The position numbers and the translations under genes were made by a program. From contig CALARE010000097.1 of NCBI GenBank assembly GCA_937888725.1, positions 1 to 7,393 of the forward strand: DNA of 7,393 nt, written 5' to 3'. The notes beneath the pieces are model-generated. The model was not told the origin of the DNA. It searched no databases and was given only the letters and a program-made list of their open reading frames with translations. Shown one piece after another: positions 1 to 6,335 of the stretch. The stretch is from an uncultured Alphaproteobacteria bacterium (lineage in GTDB: Bacteria > Pseudomonadota > Alphaproteobacteria > CAAHEQ01 > UBA3637). Each line of letters begins with the position of its first letter. The stretch's first letter is position 1.

Positions 1-230
1 TATTTTAATAAAAAAGAAAAAAAATTATAATTTATTGATTATTTTAATGTTTTCAATTAGTTTCATATCTATTTTAACGTATAAATAATAAATTCAACTC
101 ATTTTTCCATAAAAAACAAAATCAATATCATAAAATTCACATTATTTTTCTTAGAAATAAAAAATTAATGATACATTTTGCTAAATTTATGAATAAGTTA
201 TAAAAAAAATTAAAAGAATGATAAAAAATA
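1..230. other. AT-rich non-coding stretch upstream of recA
   Basis: This stretch is almost entirely A and T, with many short A and T runs. I see no reading frame with a believable start and ribosome binding site, no tRNA-like fold, no CRISPR-type repeat, and no strong GC hairpin. Up to position 230 it holds only low-complexity sequence; the recA promoter begins at 231. It could carry an UP-element-like A-tract effect on that promoter, but that is inference. Confidence 0.6.
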
Positions 231-259
231 TTGTTTTTTTCTTTAAAATTGGATACAAT
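231..259 (+). promoter_or_regulatory. recA sigma-70-type promoter
   Basis: A -35 element TTGTTT (231-236) and a -10 element TACAAT (254-259) are separated by exactly 17 bases. The predicted transcription start is near 266, which is the first base of the SOS box. The leader would then be about 30 nt, with the recA ribosome binding site at 283-288. This placement argues against any recA start codon upstream of 266. Confidence 0.7.
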
Positions 260-265
260 GCATTA

Positions 266-280
266 GAACAAGAACAGAAC
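266..280 (+). promoter_or_regulatory. LexA operator (alphaproteobacterial SOS box)
   Basis: GAAC (266-269), seven bases, then GAAC (277-280) is an exact match to the direct-repeat LexA box known from alphaproteobacteria (GAAC-N7-GAAC, or GTTC-N7-GTTC on the other strand). A third GAAC lies inside the spacer at 272-275. The box covers the predicted transcription start and sits 16 bases before the recA ATG, where bound LexA would block transcription. The match to the known consensus is seen directly; LexA regulation is inferred, since lexA is not in the window. Confidence 0.8.
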
Positions 281-295
281 ATAAGGAGAATCGCA

Positions 296-1327
296 ATGGA
301 AAAAGATAAAGCATTAGAAGCTGCCCTCAGCCAAATCGAACGGGCTTTTGGTAAAGGCTCAATTATGCGTTTAGGTCAGAAAGACAACGCTGTTGAAATC
401 CCCGCAATTTCAACAGGATCACTTGGATTGGATTTGGCACTTGGGATTGGTGGGTTACCACGCGGTCGTATTATTGAAGTTTATGGGCCAGAAAGCTCGG
501 GTAAAACAACCTTAGCACTCCATGTTGTCGCTGAAGCACAAAAAAATGGTGGTACATGTGCCTATATTGATGCTGAACACGCAATGGATCCTATTTATGC
601 TGGTAAATTAGGCGTTAATATTAATGAACTTTTAATTTCCCAACCTGATACTGGTGAACAAGCATTAGAAATTGCTGATACACTTGTTCGTTCAGGAACA
701 ATTGATGTATTAGTTGTTGACTCTGTTGCCGCACTTGTTCCAAAAGCTGAACTTGAAGGAGAAATGGGCGATTCGCATATGGGTTTACAAGCACGCTTAA
801 TGAGTCAAGCTCTCAGAAAAATTACAGCATCTGTTTCTAGAGCGAACACATTGGTTATTTTTATTAACCAGATTCGTATGAAAATCGGTGTTATGTTTGG
901 TAATCCCGAAACAACAACAGGTGGTAATGCATTAAAATTCTATGCGTCTGTTCGTTTGGACATTCGTAGAATTGGTGCCGTCAAAGATAAAGAGAACACT
1001 GTTGGCAATCAAACGCGTGTTAAAATTGTTAAAAATAAAGTTGCTCCACCATTTAAAACAGTTGATTTTGACATTCTTTATGGTGAAGGTATTTCAAAAA
1101 CAGGGGAACTTTTAGATTTAGGCGTTAAATCTGGGATTATTGAAAAGGCAGGTTCTTGGTTCTCATGCAAAGGTGAACGAATCGGACAAGGACGTGAATC
1201 CGCAAGAACTTATTTGAAATCTCACCCAGAAATTGCTGAAGAAATTGAAAAAACAATTCGCTCAAATGCAACAGATCTTTCTCGTCAAATGATGATGGCA
1301 GATGGTGAAGAATCAGCCTCAGAATAA
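296..1327 (+). CDS. recA: RecA recombinase
   Basis: RecA binds single-stranded DNA, carries out ATP-dependent strand exchange in recombinational repair, and stimulates LexA self-cleavage in the SOS response. The 343-residue product has the usual family length. Visible motifs include the Walker A loop GPESSGKTT (about residues 64-72), the DAEHA segment with the catalytic glutamate, Walker B VLVVDS (about 138-143), the L1 DNA-binding loop region (about 155-174), and the L2 region running into the signature ALKFYASVR (about 191-220). The C-terminus is acidic, as is typical. I chose the ATG at 296 because AAGGAG (283-288) lies 7 bases upstream. An in-frame start at 218 would add 26 residues but lies upstream of the promoter. 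The gene appears to be monocistronic, SOS-controlled and convergent with rnr. The sequence looks alphaproteobacterial. Confidence 0.98.
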   Translation: MEKDKALEAALSQIERAFGKGSIMRLGQKDNAVEIPAISTGSLGLDLALGIGGLPRGRIIEVYGPESSGKTTLALHVVAEAQKNGGTCAYIDAEHAMDPIYAGKLGVNINELLISQPDTGEQALEIADTLVRSGTIDVLVVDSVAALVPKAELEGEMGDSHMGLQARLMSQALRKITASVSRANTLVIFINQIRMKIGVMFGNPETTTGGNALKFYASVRLDIRRIGAVKDKENTVGNQTRVKIVKNKVAPPFKTVDFDILYGEGISKTGELLDLGVKSGIIEKAGSWFSCKGERIGQGRESARTYLKSHPEIAEEIEKTIRSNATDLSRQMMMADGEESASE

Positions 1328-1346
1328 TTCTTAAACAATGTGAAAC

Positions 1347-1390
1347 AAAAAAACATCGAGATATCATTCATTGATTCTCGATGTTTTTTT
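1347..1390. terminator. Bidirectional terminator shared by recA and rnr
   Basis: CATCGAG (1354-1360) pairs with CTCGATG (1377-1383). The stem is flanked by seven A's on the left and seven T's on the right, and an inner ATCA/TGAT helix caps it with a 5-base loop. A-tract, stem and T-tract work in both directions, so the element can end recA (stop at 1327) and rnr (stop codon at 1389-1391, at the edge of the hairpin). Confidence 0.9.
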
Positions 1391-3515
1391 ATTTAAGTTT
1401 AAATAACAAGCCTCCTGTCAACGGAGAAACCTCTTTTAATACAGCCGAAACGACATCTCCTATTTGAAATTTTTTTCCTGTTGAACGGCCAACCAGCATT
1501 TGACTATCCTCATTATAATCGTAATAATCCCCGCCCAAATAACGCATTGGAACAAAACCATCAGCACTAAAACTTTCCAAACGCACAAACAATCCAAAAT
1601 TTGTAATAGAAGATATACGCACCTTAAAAGTTTTATTTTCCTTATTTTTTAAATATCCTGCGATATATCTATCAACCGCATCTTGTTCAGCACTAGCGGA
1701 TCTTCTTTCCGTTTGAGAAATATGTTTTGCAATATAATCAAAATTATTTATACTTTCCTTACTTAAACCACCCTCCCCTAATTTAAGGGCATCAACGAGT
1801 GCTCTATGCACCATCAAATCTGCATATCTGCGAATCGGTGAAGTAAAATGTGCATACTTTAACAATGCTAATCCAAAGTGCCCTATATTTTCAGAACTGT
1901 AACATGCTTGTGACTGACTTCTTAAAACAAATTCGTTAATAGCAAAATTTTTATCACTTGTTTTTGCTTTTTGCAAAATTGAATTAAAATCTTTAGGGTC
2001 AGATGTTTCATTCAACGGTTTTTTAATCATTTTAACAGATTTTAAAAAATTATTTAATGTTGCTAATTTTTCTTCAGATGGACGATCGTGAATGCGATAC
2101 ATGGTTGGCATGTGCTTTTCTTCTAATGTTTCTGCCGCAGATACATTAGCTAAAATCATCAATTCTTCAATTAAATGCATACTTGAAAGCATTTCTCGTG
2201 GATGAATTGAAGTAATTTTACCCTCTTTACTTAATTCAACTTGTTGCTCTGGAACATCAATTTCAATAACCCCCCTTCTCTGTCGCTGTTTTTTAAGAAG
2301 AATATAAACCTCTTTTAAGGAATTAATTTCTGTTTCCAAACCCACAATAGGAACTCGTCCTTGGATGGCATCTTCAACCTCAGGATATGTCAACCTACGT
2401 TGTGAACAAATAAGAGCACGCACAAAACGATGTTTTTTCTTTTTCCCATACTTATCAATCCATATTTCACAAATAAGTGCAGCCCTATCCTCATTTGGTT
2501 TTAATGAACATACACCATTGGATAATTCAAAGGGCAACATCGGCAATACACGGTCAGGAAAATACGTTGAGTTCCCTCTTAATTGAGCATCTTTATCAAG
2601 TGCTGTTTCGCACCGAACATACCAACTGACATCAGCAATTCCAACCATGATGTGATAACCACCAACATTATCAGCACTGATATCTTTTTCTGCCCATACC
2701 GCATCATCAAAATCCTTTGCATCAGCTCCATCGATTGTAACAAATGGAATGTGACGCAAGTCAATTCGATTTTTATCTAATGATGGAACACTTAAATTTT
2801 GAACCTCTTTTTCTGTTTGTTTAAAAAACATAATCGGTAAATGATGCATATAAATCGCAATCAAAGTAGCGGCAAATGGATCTATACTGGAACCAATTTT
2901 TTGAACAAATTTTGCAACAGGTTCCCTTGAGCGAATCATGGGAATCTCAACTAAAACAATATCTTTATTTTTCACTTCTCGTGGTACATCAACCAAAACA
3001 AAGGATTGTTTCAATCGTCTATCAACTGAGTACACTTTATTGTTTTCATAAACACCAACCATACAATTTCCTAAAGCCGTAATCCGACGGATAACTTCAC
3101 CCTCATACATGGATTTTTTTAAATACTTTAAACGTGCTTGAACGATATCTCCAACCCCTGCTGATGGATTAATCTTATTTTTTGTAATAATAATTTGTGG
3201 AATTTGTTGTCTTGATTTCCAATCTAAGGGACGTGCTATTAAATCTCCCATAGAATCAATCCCTGTTATTTCAATTTGCTCATATTCGTTTAATTTTCCA
3301 GCTAGGTGCAATCTCTTTTTTCTACCATCTTCTTTTTGTTCTAAAAGGCCTGCTTGTTTTAACTCTTTAATCATATGCCGTAACAAACGTCTATCATCAC
3401 CTTTTATTTTAAATTTTTTTGCAATAGACCTTTTATCAACCGAGCCACTTTGTTGATTTAAAAAATCAGTCAATTCTTTCATTGATGGCATTTTATGCGA
3501 TTCTGGATTTTTCAT
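1389..3515 (-). CDS. rnr: Ribonuclease R (3'-5' exoribonuclease, RNB family)
   Basis: RNase R degrades structured RNA processively from the 3' end and takes part in mRNA, rRNA and tmRNA-linked turnover. The 708-residue product shows an N-terminal winged-helix region (about 8-70), cold-shock-like OB domains (about 80-220), the RNB catalytic domain, and a C-terminal S1 domain (about 627-708). The RNB metal-binding cluster IDGADAKDFDDAV carries aspartates at about 262, 268, 270 and 271. The family signature HFTSPIRRYADLMVHRAL is at about 556-573. The protein stops almost directly after S1 and lacks the lysine-rich tail of longer homologues such as the 813-residue E. coli enzyme. I chose the ATG at 3515 because AGGAGG (3522-3527) lies 6 bases upstream; an in-frame GTG at 3545 has no such site. 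The gene lies downstream of csp. Domain content separates it from RNase II. Confidence 0.95.
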   Translation of the reverse strand: MKNPESHKMPSMKELTDFLNQQSGSVDKRSIAKKFKIKGDDRRLLRHMIKELKQAGLLEQKEDGRKKRLHLAGKLNEYEQIEITGIDSMGDLIARPLDWKSRQQIPQIIITKNKINPSAGVGDIVQARLKYLKKSMYEGEVIRRITALGNCMVGVYENNKVYSVDRRLKQSFVLVDVPREVKNKDIVLVEIPMIRSREPVAKFVQKIGSSIDPFAATLIAIYMHHLPIMFFKQTEKEVQNLSVPSLDKNRIDLRHIPFVTIDGADAKDFDDAVWAEKDISADNVGGYHIMVGIADVSWYVRCETALDKDAQLRGNSTYFPDRVLPMLPFELSNGVCSLKPNEDRAALICEIWIDKYGKKKKHRFVRALICSQRRLTYPEVEDAIQGRVPIVGLETEINSLKEVYILLKKQRQRRGVIEIDVPEQQVELSKEGKITSIHPREMLSSMHLIEELMILANVSAAETLEEKHMPTMYRIHDRPSEEKLATLNNFLKSVKMIKKPLNETSDPKDFNSILQKAKTSDKNFAINEFVLRSQSQACYSSENIGHFGLALLKYAHFTSPIRRYADLMVHRALVDALKLGEGGLSKESINNFDYIAKHISQTERRSASAEQDAVDRYIAGYLKNKENKTFKVRISSITNFGLFVRLESFSADGFVPMRYLGGDYYDYNEDSQMLVGRSTGKKFQIGDVVSAVLKEVSPLTGGLLFKLK

Positions 3516-3545
3516 GTGGTCCCTCCTATACTTTAAGGGTACCAC
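3516..3545 (-). promoter_or_regulatory. rnr leader hairpin overlapping the ribosome binding site
   Basis: Read on the - strand, GTGGTACCCT (3545-3536) can pair with AGGGACCAC (3524-3516) in nine base pairs with one bulged A, and the first A of the ATG could add a tenth. The loop is about 11 bases. The 3' arm contains the last bases of the AGGAGG ribosome binding site and ends directly against the start codon, so folding would hide the site. The pairing is seen in the sequence; a regulatory role is inferred. A DNA operator is an alternative reading. Confidence 0.5.
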
Positions 3546-3585
3546 AATTTAGCCATTTAGGCAAGAAAGCAATACATCTAGATAC

Positions 3586-3610
3586 AAAAAAACCTCCCGA
3601 AGGAGGTTTT
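3586..3610 (-). terminator. csp intrinsic terminator with UUCG loop
   Basis: On the - strand, AAAACCTCC pairs with GGAGGTTTT around a TTCG loop closed by C-G, the exceptionally stable tetraloop type. Seven T's follow (3592-3586). It begins only a few bases after the csp stop codon (3616-3618). Read-through past it would carry transcription into rnr, which starts about 70 bases further on. Confidence 0.88.
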
Positions 3611-3615
3611 CATTT

Positions 3616-3819
3616 TTAACCTAAAACAAGATTGGTTGCACAAATTTTTCCATTTTCTTCTTTTAAGTCATAAGAGATTGGTTGATTATCTTCCAAAACA
3701 CGCAATTTTGAAGCGTGTAAAGCAGTAATATGAACAAAAACGTCTTTGTCCCCCTCATCAGGTGTAATGAAACCATAACCTTTTTTATAATTAAACCATT
3801 TTACTTTACCTGTTTGCAT
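3616..3819 (-). CDS. CspA-family cold-shock protein
   Basis: This 67-residue, single-domain protein has the five-stranded OB fold of the CspA family, which binds single-stranded RNA and DNA and melts RNA secondary structure. The N-terminus TGKVKWFN is diagnostic. The RNP1 motif KGYGFI is at residues 13-18 and RNP2 VFVHI at 27-31. Length matches the family. GGAG lies 6 bases before the ATG. It has its own extended -10 promoter and strong terminator, so it is probably made as a short single-gene transcript with a leader of only about 17 nt, unlike the long cold-responsive leader of E. coli cspA. The next gene in the same direction is rnr, whose product also acts on structured RNA. Family assignment is firm; cold induction cannot be judged from sequence. 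Confidence 0.96.
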   Translation of the reverse strand: MQTGKVKWFNYKKGYGFITPDEGDKDVFVHITALHASKLRVLEDNQPISYDLKEENGKICATNLVLG

Positions 3820-3842
3820 TTTTTACTCCATATTTTTAATAA

Positions 3843-3851
3843 ATTATATCA
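3843..3851 (-). promoter_or_regulatory. csp extended -10 promoter
   Basis: The - strand reads TGATATAAT, a perfect -10 TATAAT (3848-3843) with the upstream TG of an extended -10. The -35 position 17 bases upstream (GATAGT) is poor, which fits an extended -10 promoter. Transcription would start near 3836. Confidence 0.65.
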
Positions 3852-3866
3852 TCTTTTATATATAAA

Positions 3867-3961
3867 CTATCTTGGGAGAAGAATATTTTTGTTCACTCCT
3901 TTGACGGATACTTTTGATGACCTAATGAGTATAGGAAGATTAAAATACTTTTTCAAGATAG
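3867..3961. repeat. Widely spaced 8-base inverted repeat between DUF1150 gene and csp
   Basis: CTATCTTG (3867-3874) and CAAGATAG (3954-3961) are perfect reverse complements 79 bases apart, in the 155-base gap between csp and the DUF1150 gene. The left arm lies at the -35 position of csp. The right arm lies in an AT-only hairpin, AAAATA-C-TTTTTC against GAAAAA-TATTTT (about 3943-3974), just after the DUF1150 stop. That hairpin has no good T-tract on the - strand, so it is at best a weak terminator for the dnaA operon. No other gene is visible here. Confidence 0.3.
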
Positions 3962-3974
3962 AAAAAAAATATTT

Positions 3975-4199
3975 TTAATGAACACTCAAACCAATAAATT
4001 GATTTTGACTAACAATTGCAAACGCAACTTCACGCGAAGCTGCATAGCCCAATTTCTCACCCTGTTCATTATAAATGGACCAAACCATATCATTATTCAA
4101 AGGCTCTTGTTTAATATATGCCTTTTCAGAAGCAATGGTAAAAACATCTAATAAAGATTTTTCTTCATCATTAATTCTTATATTAATTTCTTTACTCAT
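3975..4199 (-). CDS. DUF1150 family small protein
   Basis: The 74-residue product ends in the pattern LGYAASREVAFAIVSQNQ...LSVH. This matches what I know of the DUF1150 family, small proteins typically encoded right after an hsp20 gene in alphaproteobacteria. The central part reads as a short beta-hairpin unit (VWSIYNEQGEKLGYAAS) followed by a helix. No signal peptide or membrane segment is visible. Its biochemical function is unknown to me. The ATG overlaps the hsp20 stop in ATGAGTAA (8 shared bases), and AAGGAG stands upstream inside hsp20, so translation is probably coupled to Hsp20. It is the last gene of the dnaA-hsp20 operon. The context suggests a partner or modulator of the small heat-shock protein, which is inference. 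Confidence 0.85.
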   Translation of the reverse strand: MSKEINIRINDEEKSLLDVFTIASEKAYIKQEPLNNDMVWSIYNEQGEKLGYAASREVAFAIVSQNQFIGLSVH

Positions 4200-4644
4200 C
4201 GGCTTCTCCTTTTGTTTGTAAAACCAGTTGACCTGTTTTCTGAGTATTAATTGCTATTTTCTGAATCTTTTTTTGCTTAATCCGACGTTTAAAATCAATT
4301 TTCAACAATCCATCTTCTAAAATAGCACCATTGATTTCCAACCCATCAGCAAGGACAAACGATTTTATAAATGATCTTGATGAAATCCCTTTATGTAAAA
4401 AATGACGATTCGGATCACTTTGTTGTTTCCCACGGATAGTCAATTGATTTTCCTCCATCGAAACATCTAAATCCTGTTCCTTATATCCTGCTACAGCGAG
4501 TGTTAATCTTAAATATTCTTCATCAAGTTGTTCAATATTGTAAGGAGGAAAATTCTCTGACCCTTTTGAAATTTGAAGAAGCATATTTTCAAACTCTTCA
4601 AATCCCAACATGAATGGGTTATTGAAAGAGTTTATATTAGACAT
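4192..4644 (-). CDS. Hsp20/alpha-crystallin small heat-shock protein (IbpA type)
   Basis: Small heat-shock proteins hold unfolding proteins in a refoldable state without ATP and pass them to DnaK/ClpB. The 150-residue product has a short N-terminal arm with NPFMLGFEEFENML (IbpA-like), the alpha-crystallin domain at about 35-122 (YNIEQLDEEYLRLTLAVAGY through the conserved GLLKIDF), and an I-x-I motif (IAI, about 130-132) in the tail, which docks between subunits during oligomer assembly. The ATG at 4644 overlaps the dnaA stop in ATGTCTAA (8 bases), with GAAGG 5 bases upstream. A GTG two codons earlier has no spaced ribosome binding site. Usual hsp20 genes have their own heat-shock control; here expression would follow dnaA unless the weak internal candidate TTGCAA-N17-TACCAT (4693-4665) is used. 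Confidence 0.93.
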   Translation of the reverse strand: MSNINSFNNPFMLGFEEFENMLLQISKGSENFPPYNIEQLDEEYLRLTLAVAGYKEQDLDVSMEENQLTIRGKQQSDPNRHFLHKGISSRSFIKSFVLADGLEINGAILEDGLLKIDFKRRIKQKKIQKIAINTQKTGQLVLQTKGEADE

Positions 4645-6130
4645 AAGCACCTTCTTTCAAATTTATGGTAATTTTTTGCATATCTTTTTGCAACTGCGAA
4701 TCACGTTGGAGAAGACCTTCAATCGTTTTAATTGCATGCAAAATTGTTGTATGATCTCGCTCAAAATGCGTACCAATATCTGGTAACGATAATGGCGTTA
4801 ACATTTTAGACAGATACATTGCTAATTGTCTTGGCCGTGCAATACGTCTATCTCGTCTTGTTGATTTTAAATCCGCTAATTTAAGTGCATAATAATTTGC
4901 CGTATTTTGCATAATATCAATAACTGAAATCTGCTTTTCATAAATTTGCAAAATATCTCTTAAAATTTCATGTGTCGTTTCAACATTAATAGGCGTTCCA
5001 ATCAATTCAGCCTTGGCAACAACACGCTTTAATGCACCCTCGAGTTCACGAACACTTGCTGTAATATTTTTAGCTAAAAATTCCAAAACATCAAGAGGGA
5101 CAGCTGTTCTAAGATTTTTTGTTTTTTGTTGCAAAATACCCAAACGTAATTCAAATGATGTTGGTTGAATATTCACCACAAGTCCTTGTGCGATTCTTGT
5201 TTTCAAGCGATCTTCAATTCCTTGCAAATCAAGTGGATTCGAATCAGCGGATAAAATCACCTTTTTTCCACGAGCAATTAATGTATTAAATGTGTGGAAA
5301 AATTCTTCTTGTGTTGCCTTTTTCCCAAAAATAAATTGAATATCATCAATCATCAAAACATCAACGTTTCGAAACAAATTGTGAAACGACTCGGTGCTAT
5401 TATAACGCAGTGCTTTCACAAACTGTTGAAAAAACTGCTCTGAAGATAAATACAAAACCGTTTTATCAGGATATAACTCTTTAATCCGCCATGCTGTTGC
5501 ATGCATTAAATGTGTTTTACCCAGCCCTGCTGGAGCGTGAATATAAAGTGGATTAAATGAAATCGATTCATCTTCTGCGACTCGTCTTGCTGCTGCATAA
5601 GCAAACTCATTTGACTTTCCCACAACAAACGAATCAAACGTATGAGATGCATCCAAATAACATGGTATTTCAAGCTCCTCAGATGTTTCTGCCGTATGCG
5701 TTTGTAAACTTTTTGGTTCATTTTGCTCAAAAATAATTTGCTTATTTTTAACTTGCTCATCAGCAAAAAAAGATGGTTGAACAGTTAAATTAGATATTTC
5801 AACTGTTGATAATGGCTGAAATGTTTTTGAAGTAGGTGTAACTTTTGGTGCCACAAAAGCAGAGGGTTGTGCCTCAAGTTTAAATTTTAAACCATTGACA
5901 AGTGGGTTTTCTTGTTTCCACAAAGATAAAAGCTGCTCAGCATAATTTTGTTTAATAAAATCATGAATACAAGTCGTAGGAACACTTAAATAAACTTCAT
6001 TTTCAACCATACCATTTGGCACAACCCGTTTTAACAAACGTGTTGCAAGTTTATTACCTTGTTCCTTTTCTATGCTAGCACAAATTTTTTGCCATTCATA
6101 GTTTAGTGTACTTGAAAGTTGCTCAACCAT
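4637..6130 (-). CDS. dnaA: Chromosomal replication initiator DnaA
   Basis: DnaA binds DnaA boxes at oriC as an ATP-bound filament, melts the origin and loads the helicase. The 497-residue product has domain I (about 1-75), a variable linker (about 80-155) and an AAA+ domain. Visible are Walker A GLGKTHLM (about 202-209), Walker B VLMIDD (about 258-263), sensor 1 ILSADSNP, the arginine finger in EDRLKTR (about R312) and sensor 2 SVRELEG (about R361). Domain IV has the basic helix RRDRRIARPRQLAM and the signature RDHTTILHA (about 458-466). The signature reads GTHFERDHTT, one residue shorter than the common GxxFGGRDHTT. The start at 6130 has GAGGA 10 bases upstream, a slightly long spacing. It is the first gene of an operon with hsp20 and DUF1150 and has a leader of about 210 nt. 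Confidence 0.98.
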   Translation of the reverse strand: MVEQLSSTLNYEWQKICASIEKEQGNKLATRLLKRVVPNGMVENEVYLSVPTTCIHDFIKQNYAEQLLSLWKQENPLVNGLKFKLEAQPSAFVAPKVTPTSKTFQPLSTVEISNLTVQPSFFADEQVKNKQIIFEQNEPKSLQTHTAETSEELEIPCYLDASHTFDSFVVGKSNEFAYAAARRVAEDESISFNPLYIHAPAGLGKTHLMHATAWRIKELYPDKTVLYLSSEQFFQQFVKALRYNSTESFHNLFRNVDVLMIDDIQFIFGKKATQEEFFHTFNTLIARGKKVILSADSNPLDLQGIEDRLKTRIAQGLVVNIQPTSFELRLGILQQKTKNLRTAVPLDVLEFLAKNITASVRELEGALKRVVAKAELIGTPINVETTHEILRDILQIYEKQISVIDIMQNTANYYALKLADLKSTRRDRRIARPRQLAMYLSKMLTPLSLPDIGTHFERDHTTILHAIKTIEGLLQRDSQLQKDMQKITINLKEGAYV

Positions 6131-6198
6131 CTTTTTGCTGTCCTCAATCCTTATGTGTTATCTATCTCATATCTTAAAAAAATATTTTCAAATAGCAA

Positions 6199-6213
6199 TT
6201 AACTTTTTGTTAA
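6199..6213. promoter_or_regulatory. CtrA-type site in the dnaA leader
   Basis: TTAACTTTTTGTTAA is an exact TTAA-N7-TTAA, the full consensus for CtrA, the alphaproteobacterial cell-cycle response regulator. It lies about 70 bases before the dnaA ATG and downstream of the predicted start of transcription. It is also a small inverted repeat (AATTAAC/GTTAATT, 5-base loop). In DNA this AT-rich, about one such match per window is expected by chance, so position is the main support. Confidence 0.4.
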
Positions 6214-6235
6214 TTTTTGCAAATAAATTTCTTGA

Positions 6236-6270
6236 CGCAATATATTGATTCAAACTTTCAACATATTGTG
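6236..6270 (-). repeat. Hairpin in the dnaA 5' leader
   Basis: CGCAATATATTG (6236-6247) and CAACATATTGTG (6259-6270) can pair over 12 positions around an 11-base loop. In the - strand RNA there is one G-U pair and one A-C mismatch. It lies about 105-140 bases before the dnaA start, within the predicted untranslated leader. The pairing is visible; function is unknown. Confidence 0.4.
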
Positions 6271-6335
6271 TTTTAATTTACTATTTTGTATACTTTTTAG
6301 ATATCAAATATATGTTTGTACAAAAAAGAAAAATA

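Noticed and set aside
218..295. Upstream in-frame start adding 26 residues to RecA
   Set aside because: The recA promoter and SOS box lie inside this stretch, it has no good ribosome binding site, and RecA homology begins at the ATG at 296 behind AAGGAG.
512..520. TTAGCACTC, identical to one arm of the CIRCE heat-shock operator
   Set aside because: It lies inside recA coding sequence and has no matching GAGTGCTAA arm after the 9-base spacer.
1137..1367. Open frame on the - strand across the end of recA
   Set aside because: It is antisense to conserved recA, crosses the terminator, and its product is unlike any known protein.
2365..3082. Several open frames of 60-75 codons on both strands inside rnr
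   Set aside because: They lie in other frames of a well-conserved gene, lack ribosome binding sites and resemble no protein family.
3516..3545. GTG start at 3545 adding 10 residues to RNase R
   Set aside because: AGGAGG is spaced 6 bases from the ATG at 3515. The extra residues would be encoded by the hairpin and ribosome-binding-site region.
3730..3978. Open frame on the + strand over csp and its upstream gap
   Set aside because: It is antisense to csp and its promoter, is biased to F, I and Y as expected from AT-rich antisense, and has no ribosome binding site.
4645..4650. GTG start at 4650 for Hsp20
   Set aside because: GAAGG is too close to that GTG but lies 5 bases from the ATG at 4644.
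5506..5766. Open frame on the - strand inside dnaA
   Set aside because: It is a shifted frame through the Walker A region of dnaA with a methionine- and leucine-rich product and no supporting start signal.
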